Below are positions 52,410 to 61,656 of a stretch of 64,000 bases of DNA, piece after piece. This stretch comes from Microvirga puerhi (GTDB taxonomy: Bacteria > Pseudomonadota > Alphaproteobacteria > Rhizobiales > Beijerinckiaceae): positions 1 to 64,000 of the forward strand of contig NZ_JAIRBM010000011.1 of assembly GCF_020089865.1 (NCBI RefSeq). The letters are read 5' to 3'. The number at the start of each line of letters is the position of its first letter. The stretch's first letter is position 1. A program made the translations under genes and the position numbers. The notes below the pieces were generated by a model. That model was not told the origin of the DNA and did not search any database. It was given only the letters and a program-made list of their open reading frames with translations.

Positions 52410-54047
52410 ATGACGGGGAAGCGGCAGGGGCGTGCTGGGTTTTTCAAGGGAGCATCCCTTGCCCGGCATGCGCAACCTGCGGCCGATCCGCAAGCCGCCC
52501 TCGCTGCCCTTTCGGCCACCGTTTACGACTGGGATATCGGAACCGACACGCTCACCTGGGGGCCGAATGCCGGGGCCGCTCTCGGCCTGCCGCCGGATGC
52601 CCTGCCTCGCTCAGGACAGGCCTATGCGGCTCTCGTAGAGCCGGATGGGGGGCTGTCGGACCGGCTGGCCGCGGTCACGCAGCTCGGAGCCGAGACGACC
52701 TACGAGCTTCGCTATGCTCTGCGCTTCGGCAATGACCAAGTGCTGATGGTGCAGGATTCCGGCCGCATCGAGGTGGACGGCGAGGGTCGCCCTCGCCATG
52801 CCCGCGGCCTTCTGCGCGCGGACCAGGCGGCCGGCGATCTGCTGCCGGGCGCGATCCGGCTCCGTTCGAGCCTGCTGGCGCGCCTGAACGGCAATATCGC
52901 GGAGGCCCTCCGGTTTTCCCATTCCATCACCCTGATCGTCGGCCGCGTCGCGGGCGAAGAGGATGCGCCGGATCTCGACCTCCTCGCCCACTATTTCCGG
53001 CCCATGATGCGTCGGCGCGATTCGCTGAGCGCCCTCGGCACCGACCGTTTCGCCCTGGTTCTGGCCTCCTGCGCGGCCTGGGATGCCATGAGCGCGATGA
53101 AACGCTTGGCCGGTTTGGCCGCCGAGCACGACGTGCAGGTACAGCTGGGCGCGGCCTCGGCGCCGGATCATGCCCTGGAGGCGACGGATCTGCTACGGCA
53201 CGCCGAACAGGCGCTTCATGAAGCTTCCATCGGCAATGAGGCCGTTGTCCTGTATCGGCCCCAGCGGCACTCGCCCTCCCCGGCCACGAAAACGGGAACG
53301 GACCCGCTCGATCTCGTCCATGCTCTGAACGACCGTCGCATCGCGCTTGCTCTGCAGCCTGCCATCGATGCGCAGACACGCAATGCCGTCTTCAGCCAGG
53401 CCCATGCCTCCCTCACGCCCGAGACAGGTGGCCGAGACAGCATTCTCGGCCATGTCCCGCCGCTCAAGGGAACTAACCTGCCGCTTCTGGTCGCTGGCCG
53501 CCTGCTGGAGCTGACGGCAGACCATCTGTCTCGCCAGCCCGACGCGCGCGTGAGCCTTGCCATCGCGCCCGCGGCTCTGCGGGACGCAGAATGGTCGACG
53601 ATGCTCGCAGCCCACCTGGGCGCGCGTCCCGGCATCGAATCCCGCCTCCTGATCGAGGTTCCTGAACGCATCCTGCGATATCCCGGCGGCACCCGCGGGC
53701 GCCTGGACGCCATGAAGGCGCTTGGCGTGGGGATCGTCTTGTCCGGCTTTGGCTCGGGCTATGCCTCGCTGGCGCAATTGAGACACCTGCCGATCGACCT
53801 TCTCAAGATCGACGGTGCCTTCACCCAGGTTCTCGGTCGCTCCACGGACGAGCGGCTCTTCCTGCGGCGTCTGATCGACATCGCCCAGCATCTCGGCATC
53901 GGGACGGTTGCAGATGGCGTCAGCGACGAGGGAAGCGCCCAAAAACTCGCCGAATGGGGCGTGGACTATCTGCAAGGGCCCCTCGCGGGCGACGTCGAGG
54001 CTCTCGCGCTGCCAGGGCTGACGCCGCTCAGAGTGCGGCGCGCCTAG
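52410..54047 (+). CDS. PAS-GGDEF-EAL-like protein with degenerate catalytic motifs
   Basis: 545-residue protein. A PAS-like domain (about 30-140, with YDWDIGTDTLTWGPNAGAAL) is followed by a GGDEF-like fold (about 150-275) and an EAL fold (about 300-540). Where GGDEF should stand there is LGTDRFALVL. The EAL signature is replaced by SQAHAS after LALQPAIDAQTR, the DDFG motif reads SGFGSGYASL, and the later AEGVE reads ADGVS; only the KIDGAF lysine survives. It therefore should neither make nor cut cyclic di-GMP, though it could bind it or act as a scaffold. The start at 52410 is chosen because the upstream codons cover the terminator region. It is alone in its unit. Confidence 0.85.
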   Translation: MTGKRQGRAGFFKGASLARHAQPAADPQAALAALSATVYDWDIGTDTLTWGPNAGAALGLPPDALPRSGQAYAALVEPDGGLSDRLAAVTQLGAETTYELRYALRFGNDQVLMVQDSGRIEVDGEGRPRHARGLLRADQAAGDLLPGAIRLRSSLLARLNGNIAEALRFSHSITLIVGRVAGEEDAPDLDLLAHYFRPMMRRRDSLSALGTDRFALVLASCAAWDAMSAMKRLAGLAAEHDVQVQLGAASAPDHALEATDLLRHAEQALHEASIGNEAVVLYRPQRHSPSPATKTGTDPLDLVHALNDRRIALALQPAIDAQTRNAVFSQAHASLTPETGGRDSILGHVPPLKGTNLPLLVAGRLLELTADHLSRQPDARVSLAIAPAALRDAEWSTMLAAHLGARPGIESRLLIEVPERILRYPGGTRGRLDAMKALGVGIVLSGFGSGYASLAQLRHLPIDLLKIDGAFTQVLGRSTDERLFLRRLIDIAQHLGIGTVADGVSDEGSAQKLAEWGVDYLQGPLAGDVEALALPGLTPLRVRRA

Positions 54048-54088
54048 AACGGCGGCCGTTTCGGCTGCCCAGCGTCACGGGACCTCTC

Positions 54089-54676
54089 TTACTTGCGGGC
54101 TAGCTGATCGAGCTTGGCCTGCATTTCGGCCATCTGCCGTTTCAGATCCTGGAGTTCGCTGCCCCCCTCACCCTCCGACTCGGACTTCGACGTCGCGTCC
54201 GCGCCGTTCCGCTGGGCGAAGGGTGTGAACATACGCATGGCCTCCGAGAAGAAGGCCATGTTCTTGCGAACCTGCTCGTCCATGGATTGAAAGGCGGACG
54301 GCCCGAAGGCCTGCGTCATCTGCTCCCGCAGCTTCTGCTGTTCGCGCGACAGGTTCTCCATAGAGAATTCGAGGTAGCTTGGAACCAGGGATTGCAGGCT
54401 GTCGCCATAGAACCGGATCAACTGGCGCAGGACCGTGACGGGCAAAAGGTTCTGCCCCTCCTTGTTCTCCTGCTCGAAGATGATCTGCGTCAGGACCGAG
54501 CGGGTAATGTCCTCGCCGGACTTGGCGTCGAAGACGACGAAATCCTCTCCCTGGCGGACCATGCCGGCCAGATCCTCGAGAGTCACGTAGGTGGAAGTCC
54601 CGGTGTGATAGAGGCGGCGATTGGCGTATTTCTTGATTACGGTCGGTTGCTTGTCGGTCTGTTTGTCCGTCGCCAT
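54089..54676 (-). CDS. phaR: Polyhydroxyalkanoate synthesis repressor PhaR
   Basis: 195-residue DNA- and granule-binding regulator. The N-terminal PHB/PHA accumulation domain (IKKYANRRLYHTGTSTYVTL, GEDFVVFDAKSGEDITRSVL, QIIFEQE) is diagnostic. The C-terminal part is a charged coiled coil (KRQMAEMQAKLDQL). It represses phasin and PHB genes until granules titrate it. The start at 54676 (MATDKQTD) is chosen over a reading 19 codons longer. It lies back-to-back with phaA, whose control it may share. Confidence 0.95.
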   Translation of the reverse strand: MATDKQTDKQPTVIKKYANRRLYHTGTSTYVTLEDLAGMVRQGEDFVVFDAKSGEDITRSVLTQIIFEQENKEGQNLLPVTVLRQLIRFYGDSLQSLVPSYLEFSMENLSREQQKLREQMTQAFGPSAFQSMDEQVRKNMAFFSEAMRMFTPFAQRNGADATSKSESEGEGGSELQDLKRQMAEMQAKLDQLARK

Positions 54677-54920
54677 GGAACCCGATACGTCCTGATTGAA
54701 TGCGAAACCCGGCGAGCCGGCATTCCCTGTCACATGGGACTCGGGACGTCAGCCATCGCGTCAACCTACAAGTGTTCCGTCGCGCGATCAAAGCCCTAAA
54801 AGTCTAAAGGCGATCCTTCTCTTGCTCCTTATATACAAGCCGGGCGCTTGACTTCCTTCCGTACGGCGCTTTGATCGGAGCCCAAAGGGGCTTCCTGCCC
54901 CAACAGCACAGGAGATCGGA

Positions 54921-56099
54921 ATGGCCCGGGACAACATCGTCATCGTCGGCGCAGCGCGTACAGCGGTCGGCTCGTTCAACGGCGCCTTCGGCAACACGCC
55001 CGCCCATGAACTCGGCGCTGTGGCCATCAAGGCGGCGCTGGAGCGTGCCAAGGTCGAGGCCGGAGAGGTCGACGAAGTGATCCTCGGTCAGATCCTCACT
55101 GCCGGACAGGGCCAGAATCCGGCTCGCCAGGCAGCCATGGCCGCAGGCATCCCGCAGGAAAAGACGGCCTGGGGCCTCAACCAGCTCTGCGGCTCGGGCC
55201 TGCGCACGGTTGCCATCGGCCTGCAGCAGATCGCCAATGGCGATGCCGACATCATCGTTGCGGGCGGTCAGGAATCCATGTCCCAGGCCCCTCACGCGGC
55301 CTATATGCGCAGCGGCACCAAGATGGGCGACTTCAAGCTCGTCGACACCATGCTCAGGGATGGCCTGATGGATGCCTTCCACGGCTACCATATGGGCAAC
55401 ACCGCCGAGAACGTCGCCCAGCGCTGGCAGCTGACGCGCGAGGAGCAGGATCAGTTCGCAGTCTCGTCGCAGAACAAGGCCGAGGCGGCCCAGAAGGCCG
55501 GCCGCTTCAAGGACGAGATTACACCGTTCACCATCTCGACCCGCAAGGGCGACATCGTGGTGGACCAGGACGAGTACATCCGCCCCGGCACGACCCTCGA
55601 GGCTGTCGCCAAACTGAAGCCAGCCTTCTCGAAGGACGGGACCGTGACCGCCGGCAATGCCTCCGGCATCAATGACGGCGCGGCCGCCCTCGTTCTCATG
55701 ACCGAGGAGGAAGCCAAGAAGCGCGGGCTCACCCCGCTTGGCCGCATCGCGTCCTGGGCGACCGCCGGCGTCGATCCGGCCGTGATGGGCACGGGTCCGA
55801 TCCCGGCATCGCGCAAGGCCTTGGAGAAGGCCGGCTGGAAGGTCGGCGACCTCGAACTTATCGAGGCGAACGAGGCCTTCGCGGCCCAGGCGCTCGCAGT
55901 GAACAAGGACATGGGCTGGGATCCTTCGATCGTGAACGTCAATGGCGGCGCCATCGCCATCGGGCATCCGATCGGAGCGTCGGGTGGCCGGGTCCTCGTC
56001 ACGCTGCTCCATGAAATGGGCCGCCGCAACGCCAAGAAGGGACTTGCAACCCTCTGCATCGGTGGCGGCATGGGCATCGCCATGTGCATCGAGCGCTGA
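54921..56099 (+). CDS. phaA: Acetyl-CoA acetyltransferase (beta-ketothiolase)
   Basis: 392-residue biosynthetic thiolase that condenses two acetyl-CoA to acetoacetyl-CoA, the first step of PHB synthesis. The acyl-binding cysteine is in [11 protein letters not shown], the histidine in [16 protein letters not shown] and the C-terminal cysteine in [14 protein letters not shown]. An aggagatcgga site precedes the start. A hairpin separates it from phaB, so the two may be expressed at different levels. Confidence 0.96.
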   Translation: MARDNIVIVGAARTAVGSFNGAFGNTPAHELGAVAIKAALERAKVEAGEVDEVILGQILTAGQGQNPARQAAMAAGIPQEKTAWGLNQLCGSGLRTVAIGLQQIANGDADIIVAGGQESMSQAPHAAYMRSGTKMGDFKLVDTMLRDGLMDAFHGYHMGNTAENVAQRWQLTREEQDQFAVSSQNKAEAAQKAGRFKDEITPFTISTRKGDIVVDQDEYIRPGTTLEAVAKLKPAFSKDGTVTAGNASGINDGAAALVLMTEEEAKKRGLTPLGRIASWATAGVDPAVMGTGPIPASRKALEKAGWKVGDLELIEANEAFAAQALAVNKDMGWDPSIVNVNGGAIAIGHPIGASGGRVLVTLLHEMGRRNAKKGLATLCIGGGMGIAMCIER

Positions 56100-56181
56100 G
56101 CATCAGCCTTAAAGAGCAGCGCGCATCTCCGAATAATTAAGCAAGCCCCTTCTAGGCTCTGCTCCGAATCCTAGGCTATGA

Positions 56182-56216
56182 TTTAAGGCGGCCGGCCCAA
56201 ACCGGACCGCCTTAAA
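56182..56216 (+). terminator. Hairpin between phaA and phaB
   Basis: Left arm tttaaggcgg plus ccgg and right arm ccgg plus ccgccttaaa (one bulged A) form about 14 pairs around a six-base loop. It lies midway in the 170-base gap. Little T run follows, so it may be a partial terminator, an attenuator or an mRNA stabiliser. Confidence 0.55.
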
Positions 56217-56270
56217 AGGACGGGCTGCATGAAAGACCCGTCCGGAACGGCTTATGGGAAGGAGACGAGG

Positions 56271-56996
56271 ATGGCGCGTGTTGCATTGGTCACGGGCGGG
56301 ACCCGTGGCATCGGGGCTGCGATCTCACGAGCGCTAAAGGCGGCCGGGTATACGGTCGTGGCAAATTACGGCGGCAACGACGAGGCCGCATGGAAGTTCA
56401 AGGCCGAGACCGGCATTCCCGTCTACAAGTTCGACGTGTCCGATCATACCGCCTGCGAGGCAGGGATCCGCACCATCGAATCCGAGTTCGGGCCGATCGA
56501 TATTCTCGTCAACAATGCAGGCATCACCCGCGACGGGATGTTCCATCGCATGACCTTCGACCAGTGGTCGATCGTCCTGCGCACCAATCTCGATTCCATG
56601 TTCACCTGCACGCGCCCGGTCATCGAAGGCATGCGCGAGCGCGGTTTCGGCCGCATCATCCTGATCTCGTCGATCAACGGTCAGAAAGGCCAGATGGGCC
56701 AGACGAACTATTCTGCCGCCAAGGCGGGCGTGATCGGTTTCGCCAAAGCGCTGGCGCTCGAGAACGCCAACAAGGGCGTGACCGTCAACGTCATCGCTCC
56801 GGGCTATATCGCCACCGAGATGGTGCAGGCGGTGCCGGAGGAGGTTCTGAAGACGAAGGTCCTGCCGCTCATCCCCGTGGGACGGCTCGGCGAGGCGGAG
56901 GAGATCGCGCGCAGCGTGCTGTTCCTCGCCGGCGAGGATGCGGGCTTCGTTACGGGATCGACCCTCACGGTCAATGGCGGTCAGTACATGACCTAA
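56271..56996 (+). CDS. phaB: Acetoacetyl-CoA reductase
   Basis: 241-residue SDR that reduces acetoacetyl-CoA to (R)-3-hydroxybutyryl-CoA with NADPH. It has TGGTRGIGAAIS, NNAGITRDGMFHRM (the PhaB/FabG marker), serine in ILISSINGQKGQMGQ, NYSAAKAG for the Tyr/Lys pair, and VIAPGYIATEMV. The start at 56271 follows ggaaggagacgagg. The polymerase phaC is not in the window. Confidence 0.96.
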   Translation: MARVALVTGGTRGIGAAISRALKAAGYTVVANYGGNDEAAWKFKAETGIPVYKFDVSDHTACEAGIRTIESEFGPIDILVNNAGITRDGMFHRMTFDQWSIVLRTNLDSMFTCTRPVIEGMRERGFGRIILISSINGQKGQMGQTNYSAAKAGVIGFAKALALENANKGVTVNVIAPGYIATEMVQAVPEEVLKTKVLPLIPVGRLGEAEEIARSVLFLAGEDAGFVTGSTLTVNGGQYMT

Positions 56997-57042
56997 CGGA
57001 GGCTTACGGGCAAAAAGCACCTCCGGCCGCCGACTGCCACCC

Positions 57043-57070
57043 GAAAGCTCTCCCCAGCCGGAGAGCTTTC
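57043..57070 (+). terminator. Terminator after phaB
   Basis: A perfect 11-bp stem (gaaagctctcc / ggagagctttc, 57043-57053 and 57060-57070) with a six-base loop is followed by gttt. It lies 47 bases after the phaB stop and just ahead of the next gene. Confidence 0.75.
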
Positions 57071-57085
57071 GTTTATGCCCGCCTC

Positions 57086-57958
57086 ATGACGACACGCACC
57101 GCCACCTCGATCGGCTTCACCGCCATTCTGCTCTGGTCGCTTCTCGCCCTGCTTACGGCAGCGACCGGACGGATCCCCCCGTTCCAGCTCGCCGCCATGA
57201 CGTTCCTCGTCGGCGGCTTCGTGGGGGTCGCAAGCTGGATACGGCGACCCCAAGGGCTCAAGGCCCTGCATCAGAAGCCGGTTGTCTGGGCCCTCGGCCT
57301 CGGCGGGCTGTTCGGCTATCACGCCCTTTACTTCGCGGCCCTGCGGCTGGCGCCGCCAGCCGAGTCAGGCCTCATCAACTATCTCTGGCCGCTGCTGATC
57401 GTACTCTTTTCCGCATTTCTTCCAGGGGAGCACCTGCGCCGTGCCCATGTGGCCGGAGCGCTCCTCGGCTTCGCGGGCGTGATCGTGCTCATCGCAGGAC
57501 GGGGAGCCCTCGATGCGAAGACGGAGTACCTGCCGGGCTATCTGTGCGCCTTCATCGCAGCGTTCATCTGGGCCGGATACTCGGTTCTGTCGCGCCGGTT
57601 CGGCGAAGTGCCGACGGACGCGGTCGCCGGTTTCTGCCTCGTGACCTCAGGCTTGAGCCTCGTATGCCACTGGCTCTTTGAAACCACGGTCTGGCCGGAA
57701 TCGACCCAGCAATGGCTGGCGCTTCTCGGCCTCGGTCTGGGGCCGGTGGGGCTGGCGTTTTATGTCTGGGACATCGGCATGAAGCGCGGCGACATCCGCC
57801 TCCTCGGCGTCGCGTCCTATGCGACGCCTGTCCTCTCGACGCTGCTTCTCGTCGTTGCAGGCTATGCCGAACCCTCGATCACCCTCGCCTTGTCCTGCGG
57901 GCTCATCGTGCTCGGCGCCCTCGTTGCAACGCTCATCCCTAGGCTCCGCCGGGCATGA
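57086..57958 (+). CDS. EamA-family (DMT superfamily) exporter
   Basis: 290-residue membrane protein with ten helices in two EamA repeats. LLWSLLALLTAATGRIPPFQ, ESGLINYLWPLLIVLFSAF and FYVWDIGMKRGDIRLLG are typical of the YtfF/YddG-like subgroup, some members of which export aromatic amino acids. The start at 57086 is the first ATG after the phaB terminator; no strong ribosome site precedes it. Its 3' end overlaps the convergent acetyltransferase gene by 20 bases. Confidence 0.88.
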   Translation: MTTRTATSIGFTAILLWSLLALLTAATGRIPPFQLAAMTFLVGGFVGVASWIRRPQGLKALHQKPVVWALGLGGLFGYHALYFAALRLAPPAESGLINYLWPLLIVLFSAFLPGEHLRRAHVAGALLGFAGVIVLIAGRGALDAKTEYLPGYLCAFIAAFIWAGYSVLSRRFGEVPTDAVAGFCLVTSGLSLVCHWLFETTVWPESTQQWLALLGLGLGPVGLAFYVWDIGMKRGDIRLLGVASYATPVLSTLLLVVAGYAEPSITLALSCGLIVLGALVATLIPRLRRA

Positions 57959-58691
57959 CCCGGTGGGTATAGCGATAGGTCGGAGTGAAGTTGAGGGTCC
58001 GATAGAGCGATACCGCGATCTCGTTCTCTTCGCGCACCTGAAGATAGGCCGAATGCGCCCCCTCGCGGCAGCCCCAGGCCATCAGGCTCGCCACGACCCG
58101 GCGTCCGAGCCCGATTCCGCGCAGGTCCGGAGCGACCACGATGTCGTAAAGGCCGACATAGCCGCGCTCGACGACACCAAGTCCCCAGGCCACCGGGCGC
58201 TCGTCCAGACTGAGAGTCGCGAAGGCGGCCTTCTGCCGGATGCGTGACACGATCTGGATCAGCGTGGCGTCATCCGCCTTGTCGCCGCCATAGGACAGCG
58301 CCGCTTCGCGTACCCATCGTTTCGAGACCTGGGGCTCGATCATCACCTCAGGGTCTGGCTCGCAATCGCCGCTCATCGGTGCGGTCAACACGAAGGTCGG
58401 CTCGATTTCCGTGAAGCCACGCGCCTTCAGCATTCCGTCGACGGATGAATCCTGGAGACCAGTGAGTCGGAAGGTCGGCCGGACATTCGCATCGAGAAAC
58501 CGCACGATCATATAATCGATCAGATTATCGTCGAGCTTCGCATCCGGCATGAACGGCGTGGCGGAGTTGGCCCGCTTGCTGTAGCCGTTGGCAAGACGCA
58601 GGATCCATCCGTCATAGGCCTGGTAGTCGAAGGCCGGCCAGGCATTCATGAGTCGGCTCTCGAGACTGAGAATGGTATCGTGGTCGCTCAT
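57939..58691 (-). CDS. GNAT-family N-acetyltransferase
   Basis: 250-residue protein with a C-terminal GNAT domain (about 120-248). GLYDIVVAPDLRGIGLGRRVV is the acetyl-CoA loop (Q/R-x-x-G-x-G), followed by AYLQVREENEIAVSLYRTLN. The N-terminal 110 residues (AWPAFDYQAYDGWILRLANG) form a second, degenerate GNAT-like module common to this subgroup. The substrate is unknown. The start at 58691 (MSDHDTIL) is chosen over one eight codons longer. Confidence 0.87.
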   Translation of the reverse strand: MSDHDTILSLESRLMNAWPAFDYQAYDGWILRLANGYSKRANSATPFMPDAKLDDNLIDYMIVRFLDANVRPTFRLTGLQDSSVDGMLKARGFTEIEPTFVLTAPMSGDCEPDPEVMIEPQVSKRWVREAALSYGGDKADDATLIQIVSRIRQKAAFATLSLDERPVAWGLGVVERGYVGLYDIVVAPDLRGIGLGRRVVASLMAWGCREGAHSAYLQVREENEIAVSLYRTLNFTPTYRYTHRVMPGGA

Positions 58692-58767
58692 GATATCGCG
58701 CTCTCTGGCCTCCACCGCTTTGAAAAGCGTCGTGTGTAGAGAAGGATCCGTCCTCGATCCCTTATCG

Positions 58768-59535
58768 TCAGAACCGGTTCTTCCACTCGCGCAGCGCCTG
58801 GAACACCTCGACCGGCGGCGCGCCCTCTTTTCCCACCGACCGCGCCAGTTCGGGCCTGTCGGCGCGCAGGAAAGGGTTTGTCGCCTTCTCGGCTCCGATC
58901 ATCGAGGGAATGAGAAAACGCCCCTCGGCTTTGGCAGCCTCCGCTTCCTTCATGCGCTCCTTCAGAGCGGCATTGTCCGGATCGGCTGCCAGCGCGAAGC
59001 GCCCGTTCGAGAGCGTATAATCGTGACCGCTATAGACGCGCGCATCCTCCGGCAGGGCCGCGATGCGCTGAAGCGACGCCCAGAAAGTCGGGTATGTTCC
59101 TTCCAGCAGGCGCCCGCAGCCCAAAGTGAAGATCGTATCGCCGGCGAAAATGACCCGGTCCGCCGCGAACCAGTAAGACACGTGATCGTCGCAATGGCCC
59201 GGCGTTTCCCAGACATCGGCCCGCAGGTCGCCCACCTGCACGAAATCGCCCTCCCGCACGAACATGTCGGCATCGGGAACGGCGTCCTCGGCTTTGAGGG
59301 GAGCGATCACACGACAGTCGAAGCGCTCCTTCAAGGGCGCGATCGCCGCCACGTGGTCCGCGTGCCGATGCGTGACGAGAATATCCGACAGGGACCAGCC
59401 GGTCTGCTCAAGCGCCTTCAGGATCGGCCCCTCCTCCGGAGCGTCGATGGCGGCGCAGGCGCCCGTCTTGGGATCATGGACGAGAGCACCGATATTGTCT
59501 TCGCGACAAAGGAAGGCGTGAATCTGGATCGACAT
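58768..59535 (-). CDS. gloB: Hydroxyacylglutathione hydrolase (glyoxalase II)
   Basis: 255-residue metallo-beta-lactamase-fold hydrolase that splits S-lactoylglutathione in methylglyoxal detoxification. The dinuclear site motif is THRHADHVAA (family THxHxDH), with histidines in TPGHCDDHVSYW, the aspartate in FAGDTIFTLGCGR and the last histidine in SGHDYTLSN. The C-terminal HAGH domain (about 170-255) carries the glutathione-binding basic residues. The start at 59535 gives the normal length. It is divergent from the methyltransferase gene, an arrangement I recall as common in this class. Confidence 0.94.
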   Translation of the reverse strand: MSIQIHAFLCREDNIGALVHDPKTGACAAIDAPEEGPILKALEQTGWSLSDILVTHRHADHVAAIAPLKERFDCRVIAPLKAEDAVPDADMFVREGDFVQVGDLRADVWETPGHCDDHVSYWFAADRVIFAGDTIFTLGCGRLLEGTYPTFWASLQRIAALPEDARVYSGHDYTLSNGRFALAADPDNAALKERMKEAEAAKAEGRFLIPSMIGAEKATNPFLRADRPELARSVGKEGAPPVEVFQALREWKNRF

Positions 59536-59661
59536 GGAGGGACCTTGGCTTGATGCGTCACGGGTTATCATGGGACAGTCCGCAAAGGAAACCAGATCCC
59601 GTCCGCGCGGAGGTTCGGATGTTTCGAAGATAGGGTCGACGGACGGGGCAACGGGCTTGGC

Positions 59662-60432
59662 ATGAGCATCGACATCACGGACCTGCGCAGCTTCTACGCC
59701 AGTCCCCTTGGCATCGTCACCCATCGCTTCGTGGGCCGGGTGATCGGGCGCTTCTGGGGGCCGCTGACCGGTTTGCGCGTCCTCGGCCTTGGCTATGCAT
59801 CTCCCTACCTGACCGCCATGCGCGCCGATTGCGAGCGGGCGCTTGCCTTCATGCCGGCAAGCCAGGGTGTCGTGAACTGGCCGAGCACCGGCGCATCCGC
59901 CTCTGCTCTGGTAGATCCTCTGATCATGCCGTTGCCCGATGCCTCGATCGATCGGGTGCTCGTGGTCCATGCCTTGGAAACCGTCGAGAGCCCGACCGAG
60001 CTTCTTCACGAAATCTGGCGGATCCTGACACCGGGCGGGCGGATCATCGTGGTCGCTCCGAATCGGCGCGGTCTCTGGGCCCGCATGGACACGACGCCCT
60101 TCGGCCACGGCCAGCCCTACAGCCGCTCACAGCTCAAGAGCCTCATGCGCCAAACATGGTTTTCACCCGAGGGCTGGGCCGAGACTTTGTATGTCCCTCC
60201 CCTGCGCAACCGTTTTCTGCTTCAGACCGCCCAGGCCTGGGAGCAGATCGGCCACAGCTTCTCGCTGCCCTTCGCCGGCCTGCATATCGTGGAAGCGACG
60301 AAACAGCTCTACCGCCCCGGAGCGGTTCGAACCGTCCGCCGCATGGCCCGAACGACTCCGGTTTTCGTACCGGCCCCGGCGCCTGCTTCGCGCGTCCGGA
60401 TCGATCCCAAGCCTTTGGCTCCCAAGCGATAA
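59662..60432 (+). CDS. SAM-dependent methyltransferase near gloB
   Basis: 256-residue class I methyltransferase-fold protein. Motif I is weak (LRVLGLGYASPYL), while SIDRVLVVHALETVESPTEL and RILTPGGRIIVVAPNRRGLW fit motifs IV-V. The C-terminal 70 residues are proline-rich (FVPAPAPASRV). Its target is unknown. It lies divergent from gloB, 126 bases away. Confidence 0.82.
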   Translation: MSIDITDLRSFYASPLGIVTHRFVGRVIGRFWGPLTGLRVLGLGYASPYLTAMRADCERALAFMPASQGVVNWPSTGASASALVDPLIMPLPDASIDRVLVVHALETVESPTELLHEIWRILTPGGRIIVVAPNRRGLWARMDTTPFGHGQPYSRSQLKSLMRQTWFSPEGWAETLYVPPLRNRFLLQTAQAWEQIGHSFSLPFAGLHIVEATKQLYRPGAVRTVRRMARTTPVFVPAPAPASRVRIDPKPLAPKR

Positions 60433-60563
60433 ATTGCCTGACACCGGCTGCACTTCGTCCAGCCGCAAAAAAAATTTTGGACGTGATGTCGATTCCGCCG
60501 ATCTTCGTTCGTCGTGTGGGCAGTAAGGCTGGTGTGGCCTTCGTGAACAAAGGGAATGAGACA

Positions 60564-60986
60564 ATGCGCGTGATGGTGATGGTGAAAGCGACGAAGGACA
60601 GCGAAGAGGGGATCATGCCCTCGACCGAGCTTCTCGAAGCCATGGGCAAATACAACGAAGAGCTGGTCAATGCGGGCATCATGCTGGGTGGAGAGGGCCT
60701 CAAACCCTCGAAGCTCGGCAAGCGCGTGGCCTTCGATGGACCGGGCCGCACCGTCGTTGACGGACCGTTCGCAGAAACGCGCGAGCTGGTTGCCGGCTAC
60801 TGGCTCTGGGAGGTCAAGGACATGGCCGAAGCGGTGGAATGGGTGAAGCGCTGCCCCAATCCGATGCTCGGCCCCAGCGAGATCGAAATCCGTCCGATCT
60901 ACGAGATGGCCGATTTCGGCGAGGCTGTGACGCCGGAAATTGCCGAGCTGCACGATCGGACCCGGGAAAAGGCGGCCAACCGCTGA
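60564..60986 (+). CDS. DGPF-domain (YCII-related) protein
   Basis: 140-residue protein of the YCII/DGPF family. The DGPFAETRELVAGYW stretch contains the name motif and the MRVMVMVKATKDSEEG opening is typical. Members often sit beside ECF sigma factors of group ECF42, as here, and are thought to be their regulatory or effector partners; the chemistry is unknown. The start at 60564 follows agggaatgagaca. It is followed by a VOC protein and the sigma factor. Confidence 0.9.
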   Translation: MRVMVMVKATKDSEEGIMPSTELLEAMGKYNEELVNAGIMLGGEGLKPSKLGKRVAFDGPGRTVVDGPFAETRELVAGYWLWEVKDMAEAVEWVKRCPNPMLGPSEIEIRPIYEMADFGEAVTPEIAELHDRTREKAANR

Positions 60987-61094
60987 CGCTTCGCGAATAC
61001 GGGGCGCGGCCGCCACTCGCCGCGCCTCGATATCCGAAATGTCTCTGACACAGGTCCTGACATGCGTTCAGGGCCGAACCAAAGGGGGTGCACA

Positions 61095-61520
61095 ATGCCC
61101 AAAATGATCTTCATCAATCTGCCGGTAGAGGATCTCGCGGCCTCGACCCGCTTCTATCAGGCGATCGGATGCCAGAAGAACGAGCAGTTCAGCGACGAGA
61201 ACGCAGCGTCGATGGTCTGGTCCGATACCATTTTCTTCCATCTCCTGACCCACGATCATTTCTCAACCTTCTCGCCGAAGCCGATCACCGACACGCAGAA
61301 GACCGCGGCGATGCTGATCGCCCTGTCGCGCGACAGCCGAGAGGAGGTCGATTCGATCGTCGAAGCCGCGGCGACCGCGGGCGGGAGGGCCGATACCCGT
61401 GAGCGCCAGGATATGGGCTTCATGTATGTCCGCACCTTCGAGGATCCCGATGGCCACGTATTCGAGACGATGTGGATGGACGCCGCTGCCATGGCAGGGC
61501 AGCAGACGGAACCAGCCTGA
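61095..61520 (+). CDS. VOC-superfamily (glyoxalase/bleomycin resistance-like) protein
   Basis: 141-residue protein with two beta-alpha-beta-beta-beta modules. FINLPVEDLAASTRFYQAIG opens the fold, and DPDGHVFETMWMD supplies a metal-ligand-like glutamate near the end. It belongs to the PhnB/extradiol-like VOC group commonly clustered with DGPF proteins and ECF sigma factors. A strong aaagggggtgcaca precedes the start. Substrate unknown. Confidence 0.9.
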   Translation: MPKMIFINLPVEDLAASTRFYQAIGCQKNEQFSDENAASMVWSDTIFFHLLTHDHFSTFSPKPITDTQKTAAMLIALSRDSREEVDSIVEAAATAGGRADTRERQDMGFMYVRTFEDPDGHVFETMWMDAAAMAGQQTEPA

Positions 61521-61656
61521 CGCCAAATGAGAGGACTGGAGCCGCAACGGTTCCAGTCCTCGCTCCTCCGGTCCGACGCAATCACGTCCGCCAGGACCTG
61601 CGCACCGATCGCTGCCGTGACTTGCCTTGCGCCGCGCCCAGCCCTTTAGTGGGCAC

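Noticed and set aside
56390-57085. N-terminal extension of the second EamA exporter frame through phaB
   Set aside because: The extension is a shadow of phaB in another frame and crosses a terminator; the exporter starts at 57086.
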